64,000 nt of DNA from Desulfosporosinus lacus DSM 15449 (GTDB lineage: Bacteria; Bacillota; Desulfitobacteriia; Desulfitobacteriales; Desulfitobacteriaceae), in NCBI RefSeq assembly GCF_900129935.1, contig NZ_FQXJ01000007.1, forward strand, positions 62,001 through 126,000, given 5' to 3'. Made by a program: the position numbers and the translations under genes. Position 1 is the first letter of the stretch; the number at the start of each line of letters is the position of its first letter. A model generated the notes under the pieces. The model did no database searches. It worked only from the letters and a program-made list of their open reading frames with translations, and was not told the origin of the DNA. Below are positions 8,184 through 18,065 of this stretch, piece by piece.

Positions 8184-9980
8184 ATGGCTGAGAACCAACG
8201 GATTTTAGTTTGTGCAGGGACAGGATGTGCCTCTTCTGGAGCACTTCCGATCATTGATGTTTTAAATAATGAGATCAAACGGCAAGGTCTTGAAAAGACT
8301 GTAAGCGTCGTTGGGACAGGATGTCAAGGGTTTTGTGAAAAAGGACCGACGCTTGTTATAGAACCGCAGCAGATCTTGTATACCCGGGTTACAGAGGAAG
8401 ATGTTGCAGAAATTATTGAGCAAGAGTTTATCAAAGGGGAACGTGTCGAACGACTTCTGCTTGTCGATCAAGCAACCCAAAAACCAGTTAGTTCAATGGG
8501 CGATATAAGGTTTTTTGCAAAGCAACATCGAATTGTTCTTCATAATTGTGGGGTTATTGATCCTAAGAAGATTGAGGAATACACGGCACGGGATGGATAT
8601 AAAGGCATTGTAAAGGCCCTTAAAGGGATGTCACCTGAAGAGGTTATGGAAGAAGTTAAGAAATCTGGACTTCGGGGGCGCGGCGGCGCTGGCTTCCCAA
8701 CGGGGTTAAAGTGGGGTTTCTGCCGTCAAACGCCCAGTGACAAAAAATATATTATTTGTAACGCTGACGAAGGAGATCCAGGAGCATTCATGGATCGCAG
8801 TGTGCTGGAGGGAGATCCGCATTCTGTCATTGAGGGAATGCTCATCGGTGCTTATGCCATTGGGGCAGACGAAGGATACGTCTACTGCCGTGCAGAATAT
8901 CCTTTAGCTATTAAGCACTTGGGAATTGCGATCAAGCAAGCAGAGGAAGCAGGTTACCTAGGAGATAACATTCTAGGCTCAGGCTTTAATTTTCATCTAA
9001 AGATATTTGAAGGTGCTGGGGCCTTTGTGTGCGGAGAGGAAACCGCTTTAATGGCATCTATCGAAGGGAAACGTGGAATGCCAAGAGTACGCCCGCCCTT
9101 TCCTGCCGTTAGTGGACTATGGGGAAAACCAACCAATATCAATAACGTAGAAACTTGGTCCAATATACCGCATATTTTGCGCAATGGAGCAGAATGGTAT
9201 GGCCAATTTGGGACGGAAAAAAGTAAAGGCACGAAGATTTTTGCTTTAACCGGTAAAGTCAACAATACAGGTTTAGTAGAAGTCCCTATGGGCACAACAC
9301 TTAGAGAGATCATCTTTGATATTGGAGATGGCATTCAGGGAGGCAAGAAATTTAAAGCAGTACAAATTGGAGGGCCCTCTGGTGGTTGTTTGCCTGAGGA
9401 CATGCTCGATCTTGCTGTTGATTATGATACTTTAACACAAGCTGGGGCAATGGTTGGCTCTGGTGGACTTGTTATTATGGATGAGACCACTTGTATGGTG
9501 GATATTGCCCGTTATTTCTTGAACTTTTCCAAGAAAGAATCCTGTGGGAAATGTACTCCCTGTCGAGAAGGAACCACGCGGATGTACGAGATCCTAGATA
9601 GAATTACCAAGGGAGAAGGAAAAGAGGAAGATCTCGATACCTTGGAAAATCTGGCCATAACTATTAAAGAAACCTCCCTTTGCGGCCTAGGGCAATTTGC
9701 ACCAAGTCCTATTCTTGCAACGCTTAAATACTTTAGGCATGAGTATGAGGCTCATATTCATGACCATAAGTGTCCTGCGCATAACTGTACAGCTTTGTTG
9801 AGTTATTCCATTGATGTGGAGAAATGCAAAATGTGCAGTCTCTGTGCTAAGAACTGTCCGACGAATTGTATTTCAGGGGATAAGAAGACCAATACTCCCT
9901 ATGTTATAGATGAAGAAAAATGCATTAAATGCGGAACCTGTATAGAGAAATGTAAGTTTGGTGCGGTTACTCGTGCCTAG
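8184..9980 (+). CDS. NuoF-like FMN/NADH-binding subunit of formate dehydrogenase
   Basis: The 598-residue protein is modular. It has an N-terminal thioredoxin-like [2Fe-2S] domain (CAGTGCASSG, then GCQGFC), a NADH/FMN Rossmann-like core with GLRGRGGAGFPTGLKWGF (near residue 162) and CNADEGDPGAFMDR, an SLBB region, the [4Fe-4S] motif CGKCTPCREGTTRM (near 455), and two C-terminal ferredoxin clusters CKMCSLCAKNCP and CIKCGTCIEKCK. This matches HndC/HydB-type subunits of multimeric hydrogenases and formate dehydrogenases. It accepts or delivers electrons to NAD(H). It sits between the NuoE-like and catalytic subunit genes. Confidence 0.93.
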   Translation: MAENQRILVCAGTGCASSGALPIIDVLNNEIKRQGLEKTVSVVGTGCQGFCEKGPTLVIEPQQILYTRVTEEDVAEIIEQEFIKGERVERLLLVDQATQKPVSSMGDIRFFAKQHRIVLHNCGVIDPKKIEEYTARDGYKGIVKALKGMSPEEVMEEVKKSGLRGRGGAGFPTGLKWGFCRQTPSDKKYIICNADEGDPGAFMDRSVLEGDPHSVIEGMLIGAYAIGADEGYVYCRAEYPLAIKHLGIAIKQAEEAGYLGDNILGSGFNFHLKIFEGAGAFVCGEETALMASIEGKRGMPRVRPPFPAVSGLWGKPTNINNVETWSNIPHILRNGAEWYGQFGTEKSKGTKIFALTGKVNNTGLVEVPMGTTLREIIFDIGDGIQGGKKFKAVQIGGPSGGCLPEDMLDLAVDYDTLTQAGAMVGSGGLVIMDETTCMVDIARYFLNFSKKESCGKCTPCREGTTRMYEILDRITKGEGKEEDLDTLENLAITIKETSLCGLGQFAPSPILATLKYFRHEYEAHIHDHKCPAHNCTALLSYSIDVEKCKMCSLCAKNCPTNCISGDKKTNTPYVIDEEKCIKCGTCIEKCKFGAVTRA

Positions 9981-10034
9981 TTAGGTCAATGAAACTACCC
10001 ATATGGATGGACAAACTGAGAGGAGTGAAACACT

Positions 10035-12713
10035 TTGGAGTGGCTTACATTAACAATTGATGGACGTGAAGTCAGCGTTCCTAAGGGAACGACCGTACTT
10101 GATGCCTGTCGCATGAATAATATTCCAATTCCTACCTTGTGTCATGCACCGGAGCTCACCTCTGCTGGTGCCTGCCGTTTGTGTGTTGTTCAAATCGAAG
10201 GAATGCGCAATCTGCCACCTTCTTGCGTAACACAAGCAACCCAGGGCATGAAAGTAGAGACTCAAAATCCTAAAGTCCGCAATGCACGCAAAGTAATCTT
10301 GGAGCTGTTAGTAGCCAATCATCCCTTAGACTGCATGACTTGCCAGAAGATGGGGGATTGTTCTTTAGCAGAGTATGCTTATGACTATGGTGTAACCGGT
10401 GAAGTTTATCAAGGGGAGAAACGCAATCTTCCGATCGATAGTGGAAACCCTTTTATTTTAAGGGATCAGAATAAATGTATTCTGTGTGGAAAATGTATCA
10501 AAGCGTGTTCTGAAATTCAGGGAAAAAGCATTCTCGATTTCTCGCATCGTGGATTTGATACCCAAGTGGGTCCGGCCTTTAATTTACCCTATAATGAGTC
10601 CGATTGTGATTTCTGCGGTTCATGTGTCTCGGTCTGTCCGGTAGGGGCCTTGGTAGAGAAGCAAATGGTCGGTAAAGGACGTCCTTGGGAAGTATCGAAA
10701 GTCCAAACTACATGCCCATTCTGTGGCGTTGGATGTAACTTTGACCTGAATGTTAAAGATGGAAAAGTGATTGGGGTGACCTCCAATCCGGATGCCCCTG
10801 TTAATGGCAAAGCTCTTTGTGTCAAAGGTCGCTTTGGAATGGACATGATTTACAGTGATAATCGTGTCACAACTCCTCTGATCAGGAAAGATGGAGTACT
10901 AGTACCAGCAGAATGGGATGAGGCCTTAGATTTAATCGCCACGAAGTTAGGCGAGATTAAGAAGACCTATGGTCCTAACTCTATTGCTGCTTTGAGTTCT
11001 GCCCATTGCACTAACGAGGAAAATTATCTTATGCAAAAATTCATGCGCGCGGTAATCGGTACGAATAATATCGATCACTGCGCCAGGACTTGACACGCTC
11101 CCACTGTGGCCGGTCTGGCCACCTCATTTGGATCCGGAGCGATGACCAACTCCATTAATGAAATTCCAAACACCAAAGTAATGTTTGTAATTGGTTCAAA
11201 CGCAACTGAGGCTCATCCAGTCATTGGAACGAAAATGAAGCAAGCGCTGGCTAAAGGTGCAAAATTAATTGTGGCCGATCCTCGGCGCATTGATCTTGCT
11301 GACCATTCAGATGTTTGGTTAAGACTTCGTCCGGGCACTGATATAGCTCTAATCAACGGGATTATGAACATTATTCTTGCGAACGGATGGGAAGATCGAG
11401 AGTTCATTGAAGAACGAACAGAAGGCTTTGAAAAAGTTCGTGAAGCCGTGCAAAAATATACACCCGAAGTAGTAAGTAAAGTAACGGGAGTTCCCGTGGA
11501 GAATCTCGTAGAGGCAGCTAAAATCTATGCTACTGCAGAACGAGCTCAAATCTTCTATACTTTAGGAATTACAGAGCACACCTGTGGTACAGATAACGTC
11601 ATGAGCTTGGCGAACCTGGCCATGTTAACCGGTAATATCGGTAAAGAAAGTTCGGGAGTTAACCCAATGCGTGGACAAAACAATGTTCAGGGTGCCTGCG
11701 ACATGGGTGCACTGCCTGACGTTTATCCCGGCTACCAAAAGGTCGCGAATCCAGAAGTACAGGCGAAATTCGAAGCCGCTTGGGGAGTTCCCTTAGACCC
11801 CAATCCAGGCTTTATGATTCCAGACATGTTTGAAGCAGCGGTTAGTAAAGATTTACGGGCTTTGTATGTCTTAGGAGAAGATCCAGTCATTACCGATGCT
11901 GATGCGAACCATGTGCGCAAAGGTCTGCAGGCCCTTGATTTCCTTGTAGTCCAAGAAATCTTTTTGTCCGAAACAGCTAAGTTGGCAGATGTTGTCTTAC
12001 CTGGAGCTAGTTATGCTGAAAAGACAGGCACATTCTCGAACACTGAGCGGCGAGTGCAAATGGTTAATCAAGCAATTAAACCAATCGGCAATGCTAAGAC
12101 AGATGGGGAGATCATTTGTGAATTAGCGACTCGTATGGGTTATCCCTTCGAATATCAATCTTCGGAAGAAGTTATGCAAGAGATTGCGAAGCTTACCCCA
12201 CAATTTGCAGGGATCACCCATGAGCGCTTGGGCACACAAGGTTTGCAATGGCCGGTACCGCATGCTGAACATCCCGGGACGAAGTTCTTGCATGAGGGGA
12301 AATTCACCCGAGGCAAAGGACAGTTCGTGGCGATAGAGAATCAGTTGCCTGCTGAATTACCGGATGAGGATTATCCACTCTTACTCAGTACCGGACGAAA
12401 ACTTTCCCATTACAATGTTTTCACACAACACTCTCCATCTCTGGAAATCCATTCTCCGGAAGAGTTGGCTGAAATTAACCCTTTGGACGCCAAACAACTC
12501 GGACTCGAAGACGGTGAACAAGTCAAAGTAGCTTCCCGTCGTGGCGAGCTGAAAACTAAAATTATGATTACGGAACGGGTGCCCGTGGGTATGGTCTTTA
12601 TGACCCTTCACTATTTTGATTCACCGACTAACGTCTTGACCAATGGAGCCTATGATAAAGTCACCAAAACCTACGAGTATAAAGTGTGTGGCGTAAAGAT
12701 TTCAAAAGTTTAA
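10035..12713 (+). CDS. fdhA: Selenocysteine formate dehydrogenase, catalytic subunit (TGA read through at 11091-11093)
   Basis: Two adjacent open segments join in one frame across TGA 11091-11093, giving 892 residues with Sec353 in HCARTUHAPTVAGLA. The usual active-site Cys/Sec followed by His is at exactly this place in FdhF/FdhA. The start is TTG with AGGAG 9 nt upstream. Domains: [2Fe-2S] ferredoxin (residues 1-80), a His-type NuoG cluster (HPLDCMTCQKMGDC), two [4Fe-4S] clusters (CILCGKCIKAC; CDFCGSCVSVCP), the cluster CPFCGVGC ahead of the molybdopterin domain, and a C-terminal MopB-binding domain. It oxidises formate to CO2 using Mo- or W-bis-MGD. A SECIS hairpin follows the TGA. Cofactor genes lie downstream. 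Confidence 0.95.
11106..11122 (+). promoter_or_regulatory. bacterial SECIS element of fdhA
   Basis: Twelve nt after the TGA codon, GTGGCC (11106-11111) and GGCCAC (11117-11122) close a GGTCT apical loop. The GGUCU loop is the one recognised by SelB in the Escherichia coli fdhF SECIS. Position, stem and loop together support selenocysteine insertion rather than termination. Confidence 0.85.
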
Positions 12714-12720
12714 TTAGTAG

Positions 12721-12753
12721 AAAAGGCCTTCCCAACGAGGAAGGCCTTTTTTT
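12721..12753 (+). terminator. terminator between fdhA and thiC
   Basis: AAAAGGCCTTCC (12721-12732) and GGAAGGCCTTTT (12739-12750) form a perfect 12-bp stem with loop CAACGA, extended by a T-run. It ends the formate dehydrogenase operon and lies between convergent genes, so it may act in both directions. Confidence 0.88.
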
Positions 12754-12766
12754 ATCGCTAATTTAT

Positions 12767-14044
12767 CTATTTGTCCATAATTCGGTTCATGAGACGCATT
12801 GAACACATTTCCCCACACATAGTGCAGCTATCCTGATGCTCGGGGGAGGACTCTTTACGATAGCGTTCGGGTTTTCCGCGATCCAGGGCTAGACCAAACA
12901 TTGCTTCCCAATTTAAATCTTGTCTGGCTTGACTCATTTTTCTGTCCCATTCAGCCGCTCCGGGTATCCCTTTGGCGATATCCCCGGCATGTGCTGCGAG
13001 CTTGACTGCAACGATCCCTTCGCGCACGTCGTCCAGAGTGGGTAAACGAAGGTGTTCAGCCGGCGTCACATAGCAGAGGAAATCTGCTCCTGCTGAGGCG
13101 GCTAAAGCCCCACCGATGGCACTGGTGATGTGATCGTAACCAGGAGCAATGTCGGTGACTAATGGCCCCAAAATATAAAAAGGTGCACCGTGGCAAAGTT
13201 TTTTCGCCAACTGAACGTTAGTCACAACCTCGTGCAAGGGAACATGGCCAGGTCCTTCGATCATGACTTGAACGTTGCGTCTCCAAGCCCTTTGAGTCAA
13301 TTCTCCCATTACAATTAATTCGGAAATTTGAGCTCCGTCTGTGGCATCGGCGATGCTTCCGGGCCGGCAAGCATCTCCCAAACTTATTGTGACATCATAT
13401 TTTGTACAGATATCCAGAAGATCATCAAAGTACTCATAAAAAGGGTTTTCCTGCCCGGTCAATTCCATCCAGGCATATAGTAAAGACCCTCCCCGTGAAA
13501 CGATGTTGGTAACTCGAGAAGTCTGACGAAAATGCTGGGCAGTCTCCTTATTGATGCCAGCGTGGATGGTAACAAAATCAACCCCGTCTCGAGCGTGCTG
13601 TTCAACCACGGCTAAAAATTCCTGGGGTGTGATGTCTTCTAATTTCTTATCTAAATAACCCAATGCGTCATACATAGGGACGGAGCCGATCATAGCTGGA
13701 GACATTTCGATGAGCCGGTGGCGAAATTCGATAGTTTTACCGTAATTGCTGAGGTCCATTATTGCTTCCGCTTTCATATCCAAAGCCATGCGAACTTTTG
13801 CCAGCTCACTTTCAAGGTTGGCACACTCCGGAGAGATGCCTAAATTAACATTAATTTTCGTCTTTAGCCCAAGACCAACGCCCTCCGGACTCAAAGATGT
13901 GTGATTATGGTTAGCGGGGATAACAATGCTGCCCGCCGTCACCCGAAGCCTAATTTCTTCAGAGGAAAGCCCCTCTTTATCTGCGACAGTGCGCATTTCC
14001 GTGGTGATTACTCCATTTTTAGCTCGTTCCATTTGTGTACTCAT
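12767..14044 (-). CDS. thiC: Phosphomethylpyrimidine synthase ThiC
   Basis: The 425-residue protein carries ThiC signatures: [32 protein letters not shown] and the C-terminal iron-sulfur motif CTMCGEMC (Cys407, 410, 414). ThiC is a radical-SAM-like enzyme converting aminoimidazole ribotide to HMP phosphate for thiamine. The spacing here is CX2CX3C, while the classical motif is CX2CX4C; the two bza paralogues in this window share the shorter form. It is monocistronic here and preceded by a TPP riboswitch, which, unlike in the bza genes, identifies it as the thiamine enzyme. Confidence 0.95.
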   Translation of the reverse strand: MSTQMERAKNGVITTEMRTVADKEGLSSEEIRLRVTAGSIVIPANHNHTSLSPEGVGLGLKTKINVNLGISPECANLESELAKVRMALDMKAEAIMDLSNYGKTIEFRHRLIEMSPAMIGSVPMYDALGYLDKKLEDITPQEFLAVVEQHARDGVDFVTIHAGINKETAQHFRQTSRVTNIVSRGGSLLYAWMELTGQENPFYEYFDDLLDICTKYDVTISLGDACRPGSIADATDGAQISELIVMGELTQRAWRRNVQVMIEGPGHVPLHEVVTNVQLAKKLCHGAPFYILGPLVTDIAPGYDHITSAIGGALAASAGADFLCYVTPAEHLRLPTLDDVREGIVAVKLAAHAGDIAKGIPGAAEWDRKMSQARQDLNWEAMFGLALDRGKPERYRKESSPEHQDSCTMCGEMCSMRLMNRIMDK

Positions 14045-14209
14045 CTAATCACACTCTTTCTTAAATTTACTAATGGCTATGTTTTGAATGATATGTCTTT
14101 GAGCAACTGCAATACTGTATTTACAGGGTAACAGAACAGACTGTACTCCTTTCATCAGTTCTAAATACGTTTTTGCAGGGGATCTGTCTTAGTACCATTG
14201 GCAGAGGGG

Positions 14210-14247
14210 AAAATAAAAAAGTGAGAACTGCGGTAAGCAGTTCTCAC
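14210..14247 (-). terminator. intrinsic terminator of the thiC leader
   Basis: On the minus strand GTGAGAACTGC and GCAGTTCTCAC (14247-14221) form a perfect 11-bp hairpin followed by TTTTTTATTTT. It lies between the TPP aptamer and thiC, so it is the expression platform for premature termination when TPP is bound. Confidence 0.88.
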
Positions 14248-14270
14248 TAATACTTCTAAATAAGTATAAC

Positions 14271-14355
14271 GATTAGCTTCCCTCCGCTGGTATTAACCAG
14301 ATCAGGTTCAAAGGGATTGAGTTTCCTCATCTCAGCCCCGAAGGGCACCCCTAGC
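14271..14355 (-). ncRNA. TPP (THI-box) riboswitch
   Basis: Read on the minus strand, the segment holds the conserved aptamer blocks AGGGGTGCCC, GGGGCTGAGATGAGG, CCCTTTGAACCTGATCTGG and TAATACCAGCGGAGGGAAGC in the correct order. It senses thiamine pyrophosphate and controls thiC through the downstream terminator. Confidence 0.95.
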
Positions 14356-14411
14356 AAAAAAGATATATTAAATTGTGAGTAACACCACTGGCAGGAATTA
14401 CTCCTTGAGCC

Positions 14412-14440
14412 ATTATATTACTAAAAGGATACAGGTGTAA
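14412..14440 (-). promoter_or_regulatory. thiC: probable thiC promoter
   Basis: On the minus strand TTACAC (14440-14435) and TATAAT (14417-14412) are separated by 17 nt, about 50 nt before the TPP aptamer. The -10 is consensus and the -35 is a moderate match. Confidence 0.6.
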
Positions 14441-14573
14441 ATATAATAATATACAATTTCTTGAATTTCTCTCTCGGGAGAGTGGAGAGATTAATCCGCG
14501 TGACATAAAACTTTGAATATGGTACATTGAATGCAGATTTGTCGGCTTTAAATAAGTTGAGGAGTGAGAGTTT

Positions 14574-14810
14574 TTGAATCAAGAAGTAATTATGTATACC
14601 TTGCCCCTTTGCCCATACTGTGCACGCGCTAAGCGGTTTCTTTCAGGCAGAGGGATTTTGTTTATAGAAAAGAACATCCTATTACCTAAGCATCTAAAGG
14701 AGTTAAGAAATACGACGAAGGCGATCGGAGTTCCCGTAACTATTGTGGGGGAACGGATTCTGACTCGGTTCTCGTCCACTGAATACGAGGAGGTCTTTAG
14801 AAATTACTAA
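14574..14810 (+). CDS. Glutaredoxin-like protein (NrdH type)
   Basis: The small protein (78 residues) has the redox motif CPYC (Cys13, Cys16) and IGVPVTIVGE with the cis-Pro expected of the thioredoxin fold. It starts with TTG behind GAGGAG, 9 nt away. Glutaredoxins reduce disulfides or mixed thiols; the NrdH-like length suggests a thioredoxin- or glutathione-independent donor. It is 13 nt upstream of mobA and probably co-transcribed with it. The actual partner is unknown. Contrast the selenocysteine version at 23660-24007. Confidence 0.8.
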   Translation: MNQEVIMYTLPLCPYCARAKRFLSGRGILFIEKNILLPKHLKELRNTTKAIGVPVTIVGERILTRFSSTEYEEVFRNY

Positions 14811-14823
14811 GCCACTGCAGGAC

Positions 14824-15423
14824 TTGGGAAAACAACTTCCAAAATTAAATGCGACCGGAATTTTATTAGCGGGTGGAAAAAGCTCACGAATGAAAAAAGA
14901 TAAGGCCTTTCTCGAAATGGATGGACAACCTCTGGTGGAACGGAGTTTAGAGGTTTTGCAAACCATATTTTCTGAGGTGATCATCAGCAGCAACAAACCT
15001 GAACTTTTTGAACGGTATGAAGTACCCATAATTAGGGATGAGCTTCTTGATCGAGGCCCTATAGAAGGGCTTTATCAGGGTTTGAAAACAGCGGCCTATG
15101 ATAATGTTTTCTTTGTTGCCTGTGATATGCCGTTTTTAAAAACGGACCTTATTCGTTTTTTGGCAAAGTGGATTCCGGAGTATGATATCGTCGTTCCAAA
15201 AACTCACTCCGGCCTTCATCCTTTGCATGCCTTTTATCATCGCCGTTGCCTTCCCACAATAAAAAATAGTCTTGAGGCTGGTCGCCTCAAGATTATCGAT
15301 CTCTTTCTGGTTTGTTCAGTAAAGTATGTGGAGGAAACGGAATTGGAGAGTTTTTCGGATTTAGCGAAGGTCTTCTATAACGTTAATACACCGGAAGATT
15401 GGACTGCTATCCGCAAACGATAA
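14824..15423 (+). CDS. mobA: Molybdenum cofactor guanylyltransferase MobA
   Basis: The 199-residue protein has the nucleotidyltransferase motif ILLAGGKSSRMKKDKAFLE (residues 13-31) and CDMPFL (near 100), which identify MobA. It attaches GMP to molybdopterin, giving the MGD form needed by formate dehydrogenase. It starts with TTG, and its stop is close to the convergent fdhD. It follows the glutaredoxin-like gene by 13 nt. Confidence 0.92.
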   Translation: MGKQLPKLNATGILLAGGKSSRMKKDKAFLEMDGQPLVERSLEVLQTIFSEVIISSNKPELFERYEVPIIRDELLDRGPIEGLYQGLKTAAYDNVFFVACDMPFLKTDLIRFLAKWIPEYDIVVPKTHSGLHPLHAFYHRRCLPTIKNSLEAGRLKIIDLFLVCSVKYVEETELESFSDLAKVFYNVNTPEDWTAIRKR

Positions 15424-15450
15424 TCAAGAACTTCAAACTGTCCTTAGTGG

Positions 15451-16236
15451 TCAGAGGATGATTCGTTCCGGACAGGTATAAATGTTTAACCGTTGTTCTC
15501 TGGCAAACCCAACTACAGTGATATTTAAAGCAGTCGCTTGAGAAAGGGCCATATCTGTTGGTGCCCCACGGGCGATGAGTATGGGTACTTTCATTTTGGC
15601 TACTTTAAGCAGGATTTCCGAGGAGACTCGACCACTGAAAAAAATCACATGGTTTTCGAGATTTAACTTAGTGCGAAAGGCTTCACCGCCGAGCTTATCA
15701 AAAACATTGTGCCTGCCAATATCATAACTTGTCAGGATTACATTCCCTTTATAACCAACTCCCCCGCTGTGTACCCCACCGGTCTCCTGAAAGAGTGGGA
15801 GATAAGATTGCAGAAACTTAGCATAATCATAGGCTTCTTGAAGTAAAATGCTATAGGTTGATGTAAGGGGTTTGACCATTAGAGCGTCATTGGCAAAACA
15901 AAAAGAAGCTCGGCTTTTACCGCAACAAGCGGAAACAAATCGTTTGCTCATGAGTTCTTTTTGTAAGACGCAGGGTTTACCTTCGACCCAAATCATATGG
16001 TCCGAGGGATCTTGGCGAATTTCGTATACGTCCTCTGGAACTCGAATGAACCCTTCATTGAATAAAAATCCAAGTGTAAGTTCCTCAGTTTGAGAAGGCG
16101 AGCACAATAGCGTAGCAATCTCCTCGCGGTTGTAGTGTACGGTTAGAGGAACCTCTCGGACTACTGTGTCTTCCACCCATTCTAGTGATGTCCCCTTAGC
16201 TTTAAGAATGGAATGGGCAATAGTTTGGTTTGGCAT
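15451..16236 (-). CDS. fdhD: Formate dehydrogenase accessory sulfurtransferase FdhD
   Basis: The start at ATG 16236 (MPNQTIAHSILK) follows AAGGAGGTAAC, preferred over an upstream TTG at 16275. The 261-residue protein carries the catalytic cysteines in SACCGKS, ILTSYDIGRHNVFDKLGG and FFSGRVSSEI of the FdhD family. FdhD transfers sulfur from a cysteine desulfurase to the bis-MGD cofactor of formate dehydrogenase, which is required for activity. The location beside mobA and 2.7 kb from fdhA fits this job. It is convergent with mobA and divergent from the Moco operon. Confidence 0.94.
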   Translation of the reverse strand: MPNQTIAHSILKAKGTSLEWVEDTVVREVPLTVHYNREEIATLLCSPSQTEELTLGFLFNEGFIRVPEDVYEIRQDPSDHMIWVEGKPCVLQKELMSKRFVSACCGKSRASFCFANDALMVKPLTSTYSILLQEAYDYAKFLQSYLPLFQETGGVHSGGVGYKGNVILTSYDIGRHNVFDKLGGEAFRTKLNLENHVIFFSGRVSSEILLKVAKMKVPILIARGAPTDMALSQATALNITVVGFAREQRLNIYTCPERIIL

Positions 16237-16393
16237 TGTTACCTCCTTGGACCTTACCTTTCTTATAGTGTACAATATTTTTGGAAAAACCTGAATCTTT
16301 TTTTTATAAAAAGGTAAATGTATATGTATTAATAAAAGGAATTCTCAAACTTATCGCGAATTATCTTCTAATAAGGTTAAAATTGAATAGTAC

Positions 16394-16515
16394 GTGCTCC
16401 GAAGCTGGATTACCTAAAGCAGAGGCTATGGTGACCAGACTAGTGTCTTAAGACACTCGGGTATTACGGGAAACTGTGATATCTCCTGCTGGAAAGGAGT
16501 CTGTCGACAGGTGGA
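16394..16515 (+). ncRNA. Moco riboswitch (molybdenum/tungsten cofactor motif)
   Basis: The 122-nt leader of moaA has features I recognise from the Moco RNA motif: CTCCGAAGC near the start, AGGCTATGGTGACCAG, a GTGTC/GACAC hairpin (16444), ACGGGAAACTGTG, CTCC...GGAAAGGAG and CAGGTGG at the 3' side. It lies directly before a terminator and the moaA operon. Identification is from memory of the consensus and from context, without a covariance search. Confidence 0.72.
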
Positions 16516-16520
16516 ATATA

Positions 16521-16557
16521 TTCCCCGGTTGTTTACAGACCGCGGGTTTTTTTGTGT
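16521..16557 (+). terminator. terminator stem in the moaA leader
   Basis: CCCCGGT (16523-16529) pairs with ACCGCGGG (with one bulged base) across a 9-nt loop and is followed by TTTTTTT. It lies right after the riboswitch aptamer and before the moaA start at 16590, so it is probably the switching element. Confidence 0.72.
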
Positions 16558-16589
16558 TTCCAAATTTAATCTAAGAAAGAGGAGTCGCA

Positions 16590-17564
16590 ATGCAAGATCA
16601 ATTTCTTAGGCGAATTGACTATCTCAGAATTTCAGTCACTGATCGTTGTAATCTACGCTGTAAATATTGTATGCCGGTTGAAGGAATAGAGTGGATGCCC
16701 CATGACTTCATTCTTTCTTTCGAAGAAATACTAAGGTTGATGAAGATAAGTACTCAATTAGGTTTTAGGCGCTTTCGCATCACGGGGGGAGAACCTTTAG
16801 TTCGCAAAGATATCTTAGATTTTCTGCGTGAGGCGGCTCAACTTCCGGGGGTCGAGGATCTTATGCTTACAACTAATGGAATGTTACTTTCGGAAATGGC
16901 CTTTGATTTAAAAGCTGCGGGAGTACAGCGCGTTAATATCAGCTTGGATACTATGGATCGAACTCGTTTCTTCGAGAATACTCGGGGGGGTGATGCCTCG
17001 AAAGTGATACAAGGGATCTTTCGTTCTCTTGAGGCCGGATTAAATCCAGTTAAAATTAATGTCGTAGTTGTACGCGGGTTTAATACGGAAGAGTTGCCCA
17101 GCTTTCTAAAGCTGGCTAAGCAATATCCGCTCCATGTCCGATTTATTGAGCTCATGCCAATTGGCGTTAGTTCAGAGCATCGTAATGAATTTGTCTCAAT
17201 TAAGGAAATGAAAGAACTTTTAGGCCTGAATGAAGATGACCTTCCAACCAAAGACATTCCCGGTGGAGGCCCGGCAGAGTATTTCCGGCCAAGTGGTTAT
17301 AAGGGAAGTATCGGCTTTATTAGTGCCCTGAGTCGCCATTTTTGCGATACTTGTAATCGTGTGCGCTTAACAGCGGACGGTAAGCTAAGACCGTGTTTGC
17401 ATAGCAAACATGAAGTTGATTTGCGTGAGGTCCTGCGGTCGGGCAGTTCAGACCAGGATATTCTGAATGTATTTGCTCAGGCAGTTTGGCATAAACCCGC
17501 AGAGCATCATATGAATAACGAAGCGTGGCAAGATACACGTGTAATGTCTCAGATTGGAGGGTAA
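16590..17564 (+). CDS. moaA: GTP 3',8-cyclase MoaA
   Basis: The 324-residue radical-SAM enzyme has CNLRCKYCMP (the CX3CX2C cluster, near residue 20), GGEPLVRKD, and the second iron-sulfur cluster region FCDTCNRVRLTADGKLRPCL near residue 250. It ends in MSQIGG, normal for the family. With MoaC it converts GTP to cyclic pyranopterin monophosphate, the first step in Moco synthesis. It heads the moaA-moaC-MOSC-mogA operon behind a Moco riboswitch; moaC starts 3 nt after its stop codon. Confidence 0.95.
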   Translation: MQDQFLRRIDYLRISVTDRCNLRCKYCMPVEGIEWMPHDFILSFEEILRLMKISTQLGFRRFRITGGEPLVRKDILDFLREAAQLPGVEDLMLTTNGMLLSEMAFDLKAAGVQRVNISLDTMDRTRFFENTRGGDASKVIQGIFRSLEAGLNPVKINVVVVRGFNTEELPSFLKLAKQYPLHVRFIELMPIGVSSEHRNEFVSIKEMKELLGLNEDDLPTKDIPGGGPAEYFRPSGYKGSIGFISALSRHFCDTCNRVRLTADGKLRPCLHSKHEVDLREVLRSGSSDQDILNVFAQAVWHKPAEHHMNNEAWQDTRVMSQIGG

Positions 17565-17567
17565 GCA

Positions 17568-18035
17568 GTGGATTTAACACATTTTGATGAAGAAGGACGC
17601 GCTCGAATGGTAGATGTCAGTGACAAGGCTGAAACGGCGCGAGTTGCCGTTGCCCAGGGAAAAATACTGATGATGCCAGAAACCTTGGAAAGAATTCGCT
17701 CAGGTCTTATTGCCAAAGGAGATGTTTTGGCAGTGGCCCAAGTCGCAGGAATCATGGCGGCAAAGCAGACTTCACAGTTGATCCCTATGTGCCATCCCTT
17801 AGCAATAACCGGTGCCAAACTAAGCTTCAAATTGGTAGAACCCGGTGAGATAGACATCGAAGCTATCGTGAAAGTCCAGGGCAAAACTGGTGTGGAAATG
17901 GAAGCACTGACAGCGGTTAGTGTCGCTGCCTTGACCATCTACGATATGTGCAAAGCAATTGATAAGACTATGACGATTCGGGATATTTATCTAGTTGAAA
18001 AGTTGGGCGGGAAAAGTGGACATTTCGTACGTTAA
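17568..18035 (+). CDS. moaC: Cyclic pyranopterin monophosphate synthase MoaC
   Basis: The 155-residue protein starts with GTG and contains [30 protein letters not shown] (near residue 70) and [20 protein letters not shown], characteristic of MoaC. It rearranges the MoaA product into cPMP. It follows moaA by 3 nt and is clearly cotranscribed. Confidence 0.96.
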   Translation: MDLTHFDEEGRARMVDVSDKAETARVAVAQGKILMMPETLERIRSGLIAKGDVLAVAQVAGIMAAKQTSQLIPMCHPLAITGAKLSFKLVEPGEIDIEAIVKVQGKTGVEMEALTAVSVAALTIYDMCKAIDKTMTIRDIYLVEKLGGKSGHFVR

Positions 18036-18065
18036 ATAATCTGGTATGAAAGAGAGGGCTTTATA

